Below are positions 1 through 10,367 of a DNA stretch of 35,390 nt, in pieces. Location of the stretch: the NCBI RefSeq assembly GCF_025024155.1, contig NW_026251858.1, positions 1-35,390 on the forward strand, written 5' to 3'. Position 1 is the first letter of the stretch. Every line of letters starts with the position of its first letter. Position numbers and translations under genes: made by a program. Under the pieces are notes generated by a model, which saw only the letters and a program-made list of their open reading frames with translations, was not told the DNA's origin and did no database searches. The stretch is from Gamsiella multidivaricata. Its lineage: Eukaryota; Mortierellomycota; Mortierellomycetes; Mortierellales; Mortierellaceae.

Positions 1-123
1 TTTGATCTCGTCCATCATCGTCTCATCTCATTCTTCATCACTATGCAAGCATTTAGCATCATCTTTTTCATTTCTCACACCGCCAACCTAATGACACAAC
101 CACACACAACGCGGACACGGATA

Positions 124-2135
124 ATGCCAGTAGGAATACTCCTCTCAACCTTTTTACTGCCCGCGCTCCCATTCTACGTCTCCGCTCAGATATCAGCACC
201 GAACAATCCTCCGCCCATCCCAGTCTCCGGAGCCGCATATGCGAGGACAGCGACAAAGCTTTATGTCTCAGGTGGCAATAACAGTAGAAAGATCTGTCCA
301 CAATTTTATTCCCTCGACCTCGCCATACCGTGGAGTTCCTCTCAACCTGCCTGGACAGTACTCGCTGACGGCCCAACCCAACAACTCTTTCCAGCGGTAT
401 TCTCAGCAGACCAGCAGACCATGATCACTTTCCATAGCGGATCTACATCTGCATTTGCAATGCGATACTCGGTCGCAAAAAACACTTGGAGTCGCTCCTC
501 AATTGAGCCAATATATGGAGTATATCAGGGTGTTGGTGCTGTGACAGATCCATCGACCAATCTAGTCTATCTGGCAGCAGGATACACGGGCCCCAGGAAC
601 ACAATGACCGTCTATAGCATTGAGGCAGATATGATTTCTACCTTGGACCCATTGCCTGATCCATTATTGATCTTTCAGGCGCGGGCGTACTACGGGAATG
701 TGTGGTCGAAGAAGAGGAGTAGCATCTTGTTTTTTGGAGGGTACGATACTACGCTGGAAACGCCTTTGGCAGGCAACGTGGTGACAGAGTATGTGCCTGC
801 GACGAAAGTCTGGCAAACCTTGGTAAGAAGATTAATGGTTATATTTGCCTCATCAAAGGAAAGTGTGCGTCCCCATGCCATAAAGGAATTGTGAGGATTA
901 ACGCTGGTGCTTCATCGATCTTAGGTCACGTCGGGTCCAGCGCCACCAATGCGCGCAGATCACTGCATGGCATCAAGTAAGACATTTTCGAATGTTTCAG
1001 CTAAGCACAGACACACGAGTGAATACACAGCCGCTAACAGTTGCCGTCTACTCTTCATCCAGATGAAAACGGCACACAAATGGTCGTCTTTGGGGGCCGT
1101 CGTTCTGACGACGTACTGTTCGCCAATGATATCTATATTTTCGACACTACCACGCAGATCTGGCGCACCGGCATTCCAGGACTAGCCAGAGCATATACTA
1201 TATGCACGATTGCAGGGAACCTGTTCCTCGCCTGGGGAGGCGTTGGCGCGGATTTTAGACAGGTTGGCCCCGAGGTCCTTATCTACGACTTGGATATGAA
1301 TGTTTGGATCACCACTTATACGCCCCCGTCATCGTATCGGTCTATTACTCAACCGTCAACAGAACCATCACCAACACCTCCATCTGGCAATAACGATGCC
1401 AGCGACAGTGGCACCAAGTCATCTTCTTTACGTGCAGGTGCAATTGCCGGCGGAGTGGTCGGCGGGCTCGCAATTATAATAGTCATCGTTCGTCTGATTA
1501 CCCGTAAAGGACGCGGTGACCGCCGCGGTGCGGTGCTTATCAACACAAGGGAGGAGGATGATGACCCAGACCATAAGCCGCCAGCGAGCGCATACCCAGA
1601 GGAATCCACGCGCGCTGACGAGGAGCTGAGGAATCTTCGTGCTCAGATCCAAAATCAGCAGGAAGAGTTAGACCTTCACCGGCGGCTGTTACTTTTACAG
1701 CAAGATCAGCAGCAATTTCATCAGCAGATGCAGCAACAGCAAACAGCATTCCATCAACCAGCATACCCATATCAGCCTTCCCCAATCTATGGTGCAGGAC
1801 TATCCACGAGCAGTCCGTACGCGCACCCCAGCAACGCATACGCGTCGGATTATAACCCACCTATTGTGGGCACTTCAACTGCGGGGATGTATTCTACCCC
1901 TTCTTCTCCAACGGAGCAAGTATATCAAGCACATCCGTACCAGCTAGTGCCTTCGCCTACGCCATCTTGTGCCGTAGTTGCAGCCAGTACCACGTCAACT
2001 TCTAGAACACCAAGTCGCGCTAACTCTACGTCTATTCAGGCTGAGAGTGCACAAGGCAGTGGAAACAGTAGTCAGAGACCTCTTGAGCAACGAGGCCATC
2101 CGCAGGAAGGGGCAAGAGAGCGCAGGCAGCCCTGA
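124..2135 (+). CDS. Kelch-repeat type I membrane protein, copy 1
   Basis: Proposed exons 124-822, 925-976 and 1063-2135 (607 aa). All junctions are GT-AG and keep frame, and the exon 2 reading matches the neighbouring paralog. I prefer the Met at 124 over an in-frame Met at 43 because it begins a clean signal peptide (MPVGILLSTFLLPALPFYVS, cleavage near SAQ-IS). Residues about 22-370 form a beta-propeller-like ectodomain with recurring kelch signatures (KLYVSGG, ILFFGGYD, MVVFGGR, FLAWGG). One TM segment lies at about 375-396 (AGAIAGGVVGGLAIIIVIV), followed by basic RKGRGDRR. The tail (397-607) has a Glu/Gln-rich coiled coil, then Pro/Tyr/Ser-rich sequence. It is likely a cell-surface protein; ligand and partner are unknown. 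An AATAAA overlaps the stop codon. Confidence 0.85.
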
Positions 2136-2140
2136 ATAAA
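2135..2140 (+). terminator. Poly(A) signal overlapping the kelch 1 stop codon
   Basis: The sequence CCTGAATAAA contains the TGA stop at 2133-2135, and AATAAA begins on its last base. If used, the 3' UTR would be only about 15-30 nt. No other good AATAAA lies close downstream. Confidence 0.45.
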
Positions 2141-3164
2141 GCTTACAGCATCCTTGATATGCGTCAAATGTGTCCTCGTAAATAATAATGAACAGCACTG
2201 TCTCGGACAAAAATGTAATAGCCCTGTTCAAACCCGAACGAGAGAGTTGCAGACCTATCCTTTTGTTATAGATTGCTTTGAAAGGTGTGTGATTCACGAG
2301 CCATGTCATATGCCCACTTCATGCCATAGACTGCGAATTGGGTACCTTGCAGCGAGTAACAGGTTTCGTTATTCTTTCTGACCAGCAGGGTGGTTCTTGG
2401 GAAAAAAAGGATTAGAGCCCTCCGCTGACGCCAATAACAAGCGAAAACATGTTAGCACGCCATGTTAGTCTATACAGGATAAATAGTGTTTGGCTCAGCA
2501 AGTTAGATTGCGGATGGCTCTCAACATCAGAAAAAGGAGGAGAGATGGGGCTTGGATTCATGTTGCTTTTCTGAGCAAAGCGGACAAACTTCAAACCAGC
2601 CGAAGGATCAGGGTAAGGTATGGCCTACTGTACCAGTTGGAATGTGCCTTTTTGCGAGTGATACATGGATAACATGGGATGAGAGCTTGAACTCCTGTAG
2701 CCAGGTGACGGCGCCCCACGCACACTGCCCCTCTTTCGCCTCTTGTCAGATAATGACCCAACGGATACCGAAGGAGGCTCGTGGTGCGCTTGAATGGGTG
2801 GAAATGCACGAAAGCAAAGGGGTAATTGCTTTGTCTGCATCTACTTGCACCATACATGCCACAGAAAGCAGTTGGGTGGGGATAAAGACCAGCGAGTGAG
2901 GGGAGCCACATCTAATTACCGGTGAGTAGCGTGGAATGGAAGGACGCAGACGAGAGTCCAGAGCCATCGGCAGAGCTGCAAATTTTTTGCCTTAGAGCAC
3001 ATGTAAACATGTACCCTGAAGCGCCTGCGCCCATCCTCGCTTTGATAAAACATATTACCCTTTGACTAGCTGGGAACAGGAACGTACCTCTCTCTCCTTT
3101 CTCTCCACTCCTTTGCAGAGATCCTCAACGAGTTCATCCATCATCTCCAAGGACGCATCTCATC
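2141..3164. other. Intergenic region between the tandem kelch genes
   Basis: About 1 kb. Small ORFs occur on both strands, but none has a recognisable domain, conserved-looking composition or good splice context. It should hold the promoter of the second kelch gene. The stretch before 3165 is CT-rich (from about 3085), as is common in fungal 5' leaders. I see no RNA gene or repeat. Confidence 0.5.
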
Positions 3165-5242
3165 ATGATCTCCTCCCTCCTCCTCCCATTCGCCTTTCTT
3201 CTATCGCTGCTCCTTGTTGCACAGGCACAGCAACCACTTCCCTCGGAAGGATTTGCCTTTGCGCGCGGTGGACCCAAACTCTATGTTCAGGGCGGCAAAT
3301 TCAGCCAGAACGACATCGCGATCAATACCACGGCTCAACTCTTCGCGCTCGACCTATCGACCAACTGGTCCGTCAATGCGGCTCCTTGGCAACAACTCTC
3401 GCCGGGGATAAGCACGACTCTTTTCAATGGGGTCATGACGCCCGATAACCAGACATTTATCACATTCATTAATGGCGTTAACGGAACCATCATTATCCCT
3501 CGATATCACATCGCATCCAACTCATGGGATGCTTCTCCCTTGGCCCTCACACCGGATCAGGACTATCGCCAGGGCATCAGGCCAGTCATTGACCCGACCA
3601 CAGGGCTGGTCTACATCGCTGCATGGACAAAGTTAGATATCTTCAACCCTAGTACTCTGACGATCGAACTAAGAGATATGCCAACGACCACGTTCACATC
3701 AAGGCTGTTCTCTGGCGCTACCTACATCAAGTCAAGAGGGTCTATCATGTACTTTGGTGGTCTGAACGGTACCATCAAATTCGATCCTCAGGCAACATAT
3801 GTCACAGAATACACAATCAGTACCGGTCAATGGTCGAACTTTGTAAGTTTCTTGTCAGGTCACAAAAAAAAGAAATGACTACGGCCGCTGGCTGACATTC
3901 ACACATCCGCGCCTCGTAGACAACCTCTGGTACTCCGCCTTCTCCACGCTCTGACTTTTGTATGACCGCCAGTGAAGACGGAAACACGGTGGTTGTGTAC
4001 GGTGGAAGGATCGACCTCAACACAACCCACAATCCGCCGACCAACTTTACGGGAACATTTTACACATTAGATATTACCACAGGCAAATGGAGCCAGGGAC
4101 CTGATGGGGGTGTTCGTCTTTACATGGCCTGCACAATTGTTGGAAACCAGTTTGTGGCATGGGGAGGAAGTGGGGGCAGTAGCACCATCGTGGGTCCGCC
4201 TGTGGTCTTTGATTTGAGTCTGCGTAAATGGGTCGAGTCCTACACTGCCCCGGCCTACTACCTAAGCACATCAATATCCGCCACTACCAGTGGCCTAGTA
4301 CCCACAGGAGCGGTCTCAAGTCTCCCTGATGGGTCAAAGGATTCATCGTCCTCAAGCAATCTAGGAGCTATTCTCGGAGGCGTGTTCGGAGGCCTACTCG
4401 TGATAGCACTCTCCGGCTTAATTTATCTGTACTTGAAGCGCAAAGAGGATAGAGTCCGGTATGGGCCCCCTTCGAACCAGCAGAGCGCGGGAAGCTCGGA
4501 AAAGGCCGACGAACCAGCGTCTACATTGCAGTCCCAATATTCGAACGGCCCTGCGTCAATGAACCCACAGCATGTCCAATTTCTGCGCGATCCTCAGGAT
4601 ACTTCAAGCTTTGCCCAGGGGCCACCCGGTCAAGTCATCTTTTCTTCGCCTATCGACTCAGAGCTGGAATATTGTGTGAGTCGTAAGGAGGCCATACCCT
4701 CTCCTATGTTCTCGTCGGCGCTTGGCACCGCACAGCCGCCAACACCGATTGTTTACGTCCCGCAGACATCATACATACCCGTGACAGCCACTGGGGCCCC
4801 TCTTGGTGTTTTCCCTCCGGCCCCATACACGCCAACTCAGGACTCATCCATGATGGCTCCGAACAGCGATATCTACCGTGTTCATAGTATTCCCCCGATG
4901 ACTGCAGCGACGCATAATTCTAATCACTTTGCTGGCATTATCTCGCCAGTACCAACCCAAGCATTCAATGGTTACAGTGCGCCACTCTACGCTGCGACTG
5001 ATCCGACGCCTTTCTCTAACGGTACGGGCTACAGTTCCAATTACTACAGTGCTCCAGTGGCCAGTGCAATTCCACCTACGATCATCAACGCATCACAACA
5101 GGTCTATCACCCGGACAATATAAGATACCCCATTCCAACCAACTCAGCCCACGACGCGTCTGCCGGAGGCAGCGATAGCATTGATACCACGATTCAACCA
5201 ACGTCTGGGATGACGGTCAGTAGTAACGGCAGCAACTTGTGA
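3165..5242 (+). CDS. Kelch-repeat type I membrane protein, copy 2
   Basis: Two exons, 3165-3842 and 3920-5242 (666 aa), joined by a 77-nt phase 0 intron (GTAAGT...CGTAG). The N-terminus is a signal peptide (MISSLLLPFAFLLSLLLVAQ, cleaved near AQA-QQ). The ectodomain carries kelch motifs KLYVQGG, IMYFGG, VVVYGGR and FVAWGG. One TM segment lies at about 374-398 (LGAILGGVFGGLLVIALSGL) and is followed by KRKEDR. The roughly 265-residue tail is Pro/Ser/Tyr/Asn-rich with no catalytic domain. It shares architecture, TM position and the first intron site with the gene just upstream, so the pair arose by tandem duplication. Likely a surface receptor or adhesin; function unknown. Confidence 0.88.
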
Positions 5243-6233
5243 TTGCAAGGTCCCCCCAGCCTGGCAACACTGCCACAAAGATCTGCGCAGCAAAACAGCC
5301 TGTAGTATGGTGCCACTGTGTCTAGATCCTTCTCCGCGGATCGGGATAGGGTTTCGGTAGTCAATGTCACTCCACCAACGCAATAAGAGCAGATAGAGAA
5401 TAAAGCGACATACATGATAATTTGACTGCGCGTGAGAGATACGAAAAAGCAGCAATAAGGCTTACGTATTTGCGCGGCACAGTTTACTATGATCCTCTGA
5501 TAGTGAAAACAGAGGAAACGCGCGAGGTGAAAGGTTAGTTCATTTGTCTGATTAGGGCGCTGTAATAGAGTATTACGATTGGAAATCCCTATACTCAGGG
5601 GATCTATAAGACGATCGGATTCTGTGCCATGGACTATACCAAACATCCATAAGGTGAAGCGGAAAGCTAAAAAAAATCGTAGACAGCACTCGTCCTGGAT
5701 TCTTGAAGTACTTTGCTTGTGGCTCGGTTAGTCATCTTTTCTTGAAGCGCAGGGCAGAAGAGTGGGGGTCTTGAGTTAGCCCGCAAGCTGCTCTTTCCGC
5801 TATACATTCGGGAGCAAATACCCTAGCCATAGTCCAACTGTGAGTTCAACTGCGGATGGTCAAATGGGCAGTGCAATATGCAGGGTCATTGAAGCAACTT
5901 TCCGTCGCTATAAAAAAACATGCGGACATAAGAAAGAGATCAGATATGCAAGGCTACCATATGGGCTGAGTAAGAAGTGAAGGGCAGCAGTGGGCTGGAT
6001 TCTTTCCAGTGTGCATCGCCACACAGGAAACGACTGGGAGGAATGGTCGCTGTACCACAGGGGAGGTATGGAAGCGGACGAGAATAGATTTCAGGATTTG
6101 CTGTTGAACACTCAGCCAATTGTCATGATGATACTCCATAAACAAAAGAATCACAGCCATGACACAGCCAGCCAAATCTTGTACTCTATCCATATACTGG
6201 TTCTAGCTAGTCAGGCATTCCAGGCGTCATTGG
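5243..6233. other. Intergenic region upstream of the S41 protease gene
   Basis: About 1 kb. The only ORFs are low-information overlapping frames on both strands, none with a recognisable domain. I see no RNA gene, repeat array or element end. Confidence 0.5.
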
Positions 6234-6241
6234 TATAAATA
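6234..6241 (+). promoter_or_regulatory. TATA box of the S41 protease gene
   Basis: TATAAATA lies about 170 bp upstream of the chosen ATG at 6405 and is followed by a pyrimidine-rich leader (about 6250-6360). It is the clearest TATA element in front of a cellular gene in the window, consistent with a regulated or strongly expressed secreted product. Confidence 0.55.
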
Positions 6242-6404
6242 CTTCAGGTCCATCCCCCTGTCCCTGGCATTCTCCACATCAGTCCTCTCTTCAACAGATC
6301 GAAGTTAACTCTTCTTGCACACCCCCTTTCCCTCCTCCATCTCCATCTACCCTCCTCTGTTGGAGACCACTTCTCCCCACATCATCAACAGTAAAATACC
6401 GAGA

Positions 6405-8561
6405 ATGGTTGCGCACTCGCCTCGTCGTCTGGCCTTGGCGGCTTCCTTGGCTGCCCTTGCCACGTTCACAACAGCCGCACCAGTATCGAACGACCCCTGT
6501 GCGATCCTCGGTCACCTGAACGCCACGGATATCACCTACGCCCATGTTAGTGCCTGCTACAAGGCCATCCCTTATGACCCGAAGGTTGCTCAGGCAACCT
6601 ACACTTCCGTCCACGCCTTGTTCAACGATTACTATGTCTTCCGCGACTCGGCTTTGACCCCTGACCTTCAGAAGCCATTCTTGAGCGCCCCTGTGGACAT
6701 TGTGGAGCAGCTGGAGACAATTGGACAAACAAAGTACACCAGCGACTACCAGTTCCACAGAGACGTCTCAGATGCGATCTACACACTGCACGATGCTCAC
6801 GCTGGATACAACGGTATGTCTCATTTCTCATTTGTGATTGATACCAAGGATATGCTTCCTACCAGAGATAGTCTTAACCCGCATTTGTCAATCTCTGTTC
6901 ATCTCTATAGTCGACTGCTACAATGCCTATCTCTTTTCACAGCCCCTCAACCTCTACGCGCCAGTCACCAACGGCAAGCAGGTAATGAGCAAGCCATGAC
7001 ATTTTGTGTTACACTCAACTCCAAAAAGAAGGAAAAAACAGATGCTGTGCCCGTCTGCGCTATTAATACAAAGGAGCATGCGCACTGACACCGTCTCACC
7101 TCTTCGACATGTTCGTTCCAGTCCCTGCGTGTGTTGACTGACCTTGCCAAGCGCGGCTACGAGGACTGCGAGGTCTTGACCATCGACGGACAGGATGCGC
7201 TGCCTTACATGAACAAATGGGCTACCCACAACATCGGCTTCTCTAAGGACGGTGGCGTCCGTCTGAACCAGGCCCTTGCCAACCAGATCTACAACCACAA
7301 TTCTGGGCAGTTCGTTCTTTCGTCCGGTGATTTTGCCGAACGTGCGACCCTGCCCGAAAATCCCTATATCGAATACAACCTACAGTGCGCCCAATCAAAT
7401 ACACCCCTCAAGGTTCGCGACCAGTGGGTTATCTTCACTTTGACCGAGGCTACCTTCTCAGACGTGGGGTCTTATGTCAACAACGTGTGCTATAGTGCCT
7501 CCACAGGCGGTAACAACAGCATAAAGCGTGAGCTCATGGTGCCTCCTATGAAGCGACACCTGTTCCCGGTCCCCAGAAAGAGTGCTATGCTGGATATTCA
7601 GAATGCAACCCCTTCGCCTAATCCTCCACCAGGCTTTGCCGGTGCTGATAAGTTGGGAGAAGGCAATGCTACTGTCTATTACCATCTCAAGACCTATCCC
7701 GATGTCGGTGTCATCGTCGTCTTCACACACCAGGCCGAGAACTCTGAGTTGGATGTAGCCCTTTCAGCTTTGGAGGAATTCCATCGCCGCAACGTGACCA
7801 AGCTGATCATCGACTTCCAGGGCAACGGCGGTGGATCGGTTAGCTTTGCATCCTACATTGTCCAGGCGTTCTTCCCCAACAAGACTCCCCTTGACAAGTC
7901 TCTCCGCTCCGACCTCCGCGTCAACAAGTTGATTCAGGACCTCAGTGTTGCGGTCTTCAACAACTCGGATGCAGGACTCTACAATGCCGCCCAGTACTTC
8001 GACTTGCAGGCCAATGACCTGTACCAGAGCGACAGTCTCTTCTTGAATACCGTTGATCTCACTCGCAACGGCCGCAGCGCTATGTTTACAGGCACCACAA
8101 CCTTGGCTCCTAGTTCCTTGCCCGATATCCCGCAGCTCACGACTTTCCCCTGGACGAACAATGCAAACAACATCCGTATCTTGAGCGACGGTCGCTGCGG
8201 ATCTTCATGCGCCTTGTCTTCCTACTACTTCCATACACTTAACAACGTCACCGCATACTCCATCGGCGGAAATCATGGCGAGGATCTCTCGATTTACTCG
8301 TTTGCGGGCGGTGCTGTCAGCTCTTTGAGCGATCTTAACAAGATCTACGCCCTGACTAACTTGACGAGCCCTTTCGGTACTTTGCCATACAAGGGTGATA
8401 TTAGTCTGCCTATCTTAGAGGTTTATGCCAACGGCAGCGATGTGCCTCTGGAGTACGATGCTGCCCAGTACCCTGCCAATTTCCACCTAGCTTTTGATTC
8501 CACTAACGCTCGTAAACGCGATGTCATGTGGAGCCAGGTCGCTGCCCATGCTTGGAGTTAA
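6405..8561 (+). CDS. Secreted peptidase S41 family (tail-specific protease-like) protein
   Basis: Exons 6405-6813, 6911-6981 and 7122-8561 (639 aa); frames join as phase 1 then phase 0. The ATG at 6405 begins a signal peptide (RLALAASLAALATFTTAAP). The N-terminal part resembles the domain preceding the protease in fungal S41 proteins (HDAHAGYN, then VDCYNAYLFSQPLNLYAP across the first splice). The protease-like part has LIIDFQGNGGG at about 388-398 and GRCGSSCALSS at about 517-527, where Ser521 is the likely nucleophile by analogy with S41/CPAF-like enzymes. Several N-glycosylation sequons (NATD, NNVT, NGSD) fit secretion. Lys-Arg pairs at 295-296 and 304-305 lie between the two parts and could be kexin sites. 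Substrate unknown. Confidence 0.85.
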
Positions 8562-8665
8562 AAAGACCATCGGAGCTCTTCCGAAGGAAGATCTCTTTGT
8601 ATTTATTGTTTATACACATCTGTTCAGTCTCGCTATCTACAACCACATCTTGTACTAGTATCAAA

Positions 8666-8671
8666 AATAAA
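8666..8671 (+). terminator. Probable poly(A) signal of the S41 protease gene
   Basis: AATAAA about 105 nt after the stop, in the 154-bp gap between this gene and the convergent PIH1 gene. Confidence 0.5.
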
Positions 8672-8715
8672 GAAATGATATCAATAGAAAAACAGCACTG
8701 GGCCTTTTTTTTCTT

Positions 8716-10101
8716 TTATTTCCGCTTCTGTTTGATGGTGTAAACACGTAGCGTCCTCTTGGCCTTGTTGAATTCGGCTTTGATCGCATCTAGATCCACA
8801 GGTTCGTTCGGCAATTCCACCTCTAGATGATACTCCTTGCCATTATCCGCGCTCTTTCCTTGACTCTTGGAGTGCAGCACTAGTTTATCCGGCAGGACCA
8901 CATCCAACGTAACGCCGTCCATATTTTTCTATTCGGTAGATGGACCGATGTTAGTGCACGCTATTCAGCATCATCAAGCATGTAATTACCATAGCAGTCT
9001 GAAGCGGAAGAAAAAGACCCTTACATGGCTGGGGAGGTCGACTTCGACAATGATTCCCAGAGTGCCCTTAGGGCATGGCAAGAGCCGACTTTTGGGAATA
9101 TAATCATCCTTGCCTGCCACTGGGACATGTATCATTGTTTGCTTTGACTTGGCTGCCGTATCCGTTGCTTTTGCCGCTGCCGCTGATTTGTTCCCAGTCT
9201 CGACTTCCTGGATCGCTGGTGGTTTAGGCAGGATAACTGGTCGCGCCTTTAGCTCGTCCTTTGACCTCATACTCGGAAACTTGACATCTAATTGTGACAA
9301 AACAAATTGAGATTAGCGTCGTGTCTAATCTTTACTCTTGTTCCTTGAGTGGTCAAATCCCTTTTACCTCTGCTGAGTTCGAGACGACACTTTTCTTCGA
9401 CCCATTCCAGCGCTAACTCGTAAATGTACAGCGCATAATCCGGATTTCCTGTACTGATCCTCTGAAACGGCTCCGCGTGTATACAGGCATCAACCACAAG
9501 GTAGCTTTTTGACACTGATAATAAAGTAAGTAAACTCTTGTCGTTAGGTCAAACACTCAAGCATCCATCATCCTTTCAGATGGCATTCATGATCGAGGTC
9601 CATGCGCCTTGTACCTGCGTCCTTATACTCTCGAGGTTGACTTATCGAAAATGGTACCTGGTAAACTGCTCCTTTCTCTGCGATGATCGCCTTCTTAATT
9701 TCTGCCTCGCTCGCAGCAGTGGGCTTGGGCATCTGATCTGAATAACAGATATTGATAAATACATCCGTGTCCTTTGGAAACGCCGTCAACTTGGGGTTGT
9801 CCATAGGCACATTATGGCATTGTTTCGCTGTCTTTGTTTGGATGACAAGTCCTGCAATGGGTGTGATCCGAGTCATAGTCTGTCGTGGGGCCTGGGCCGC
9901 GCTCACATAGCTCTCAACAAGACGCTTGGCGGACTCTGGGTTCTTTTTGAATTCTGCAAGAAGAGTCTCCTCATCGGCGGCATCCCGGGCGTCAGCAGCA
10001 TCGGTGGAGGATTTTGAATCCTTATCCGGTAGAGGAGCGAGTTCCGAAAGGAGGAATGAGCTTGACTTGGAGCTCTTGTCGTCAAAGTCGAGGAATGACA
10101 T
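8716..10101 (-). CDS. PIH1 domain-containing protein (PIH1D1/Nop17-like, R2TP complex)
   Basis: Exons on the minus strand: 10101-9615, 9514-9368, 9287-9025, 8928-8716 (369 aa). All four join in frame. The PIH1 domain spans roughly residues 80-215, with VFINICYSDQMPKP near 114-127, then QPREYKDA spliced to SKSYLVVDACIH, and YELALEWVEEKCRLELSRD. The C-terminus (about 285-369) is a CS/Hsp20-like fold, seen as VEVDLP, LDVVLPDKLVLHS and YHLEVELP. In this family the PIH1 domain binds phosphorylated DpSDD clients and the protein acts in the R2TP/Hsp90 pathway that assembles snoRNPs, RNA polymerase II and PIKKs. An in-frame Met at 10200 would add 33 residues; I prefer 10101 (MSFLDFDD). It diverges from the next gene across about 270 bp. 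Confidence 0.87.
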
Positions 10102-10367
10102 CGTTGGTTGCTGCGGGATGGGCGATTCCTCAATGAAAGCGGCGGTGCCCTCTGTGTGTCCTATCCCCCTAGCAAAAAGCCACGTTGCACCAACTTCCAA
10201 TTGCTATTTTTTGCTGCAGCTTGACACTTTCTCTTCTTCGCTCAGTTCACTGCTTCCGCTTCCCTTCTCGTATAGACCTTATCCTCCCTCCTCTTCCCTC
10301 ACTCTAGCATTATTTATCCCACTCTACTCTGAGCCGTTAACGTATCCGAAAAGGCAGCTCTTACACT
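10102..10367. promoter_or_regulatory. Shared promoter region of divergent PIH1 and TMEM62-like genes
   Basis: About 266 bp separate the two start codons. The right half (about 10225-10340) is pyrimidine-rich on the + strand, and a TATTTATC occurs near 10311. No defined binding site is claimed. Confidence 0.4.

Noticed and set aside
43..123. Longer N-terminus of kelch 1 from an upstream Met at 43
   Set aside because: The extension (27 residues, Thr/Arg/His-rich) would bury the good signal peptide that starts at 124.
2221..2260. tRNA-like TGTTCAAACCC motif
   Set aside because: The flanking bases do not form a T-stem and no acceptor or anticodon stem could be drawn.
5194..5646. 150-codon minus ORF downstream of kelch 2
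   Set aside because: It overlaps the kelch 2 3' end in antisense and has no domain or signal sequence of note.
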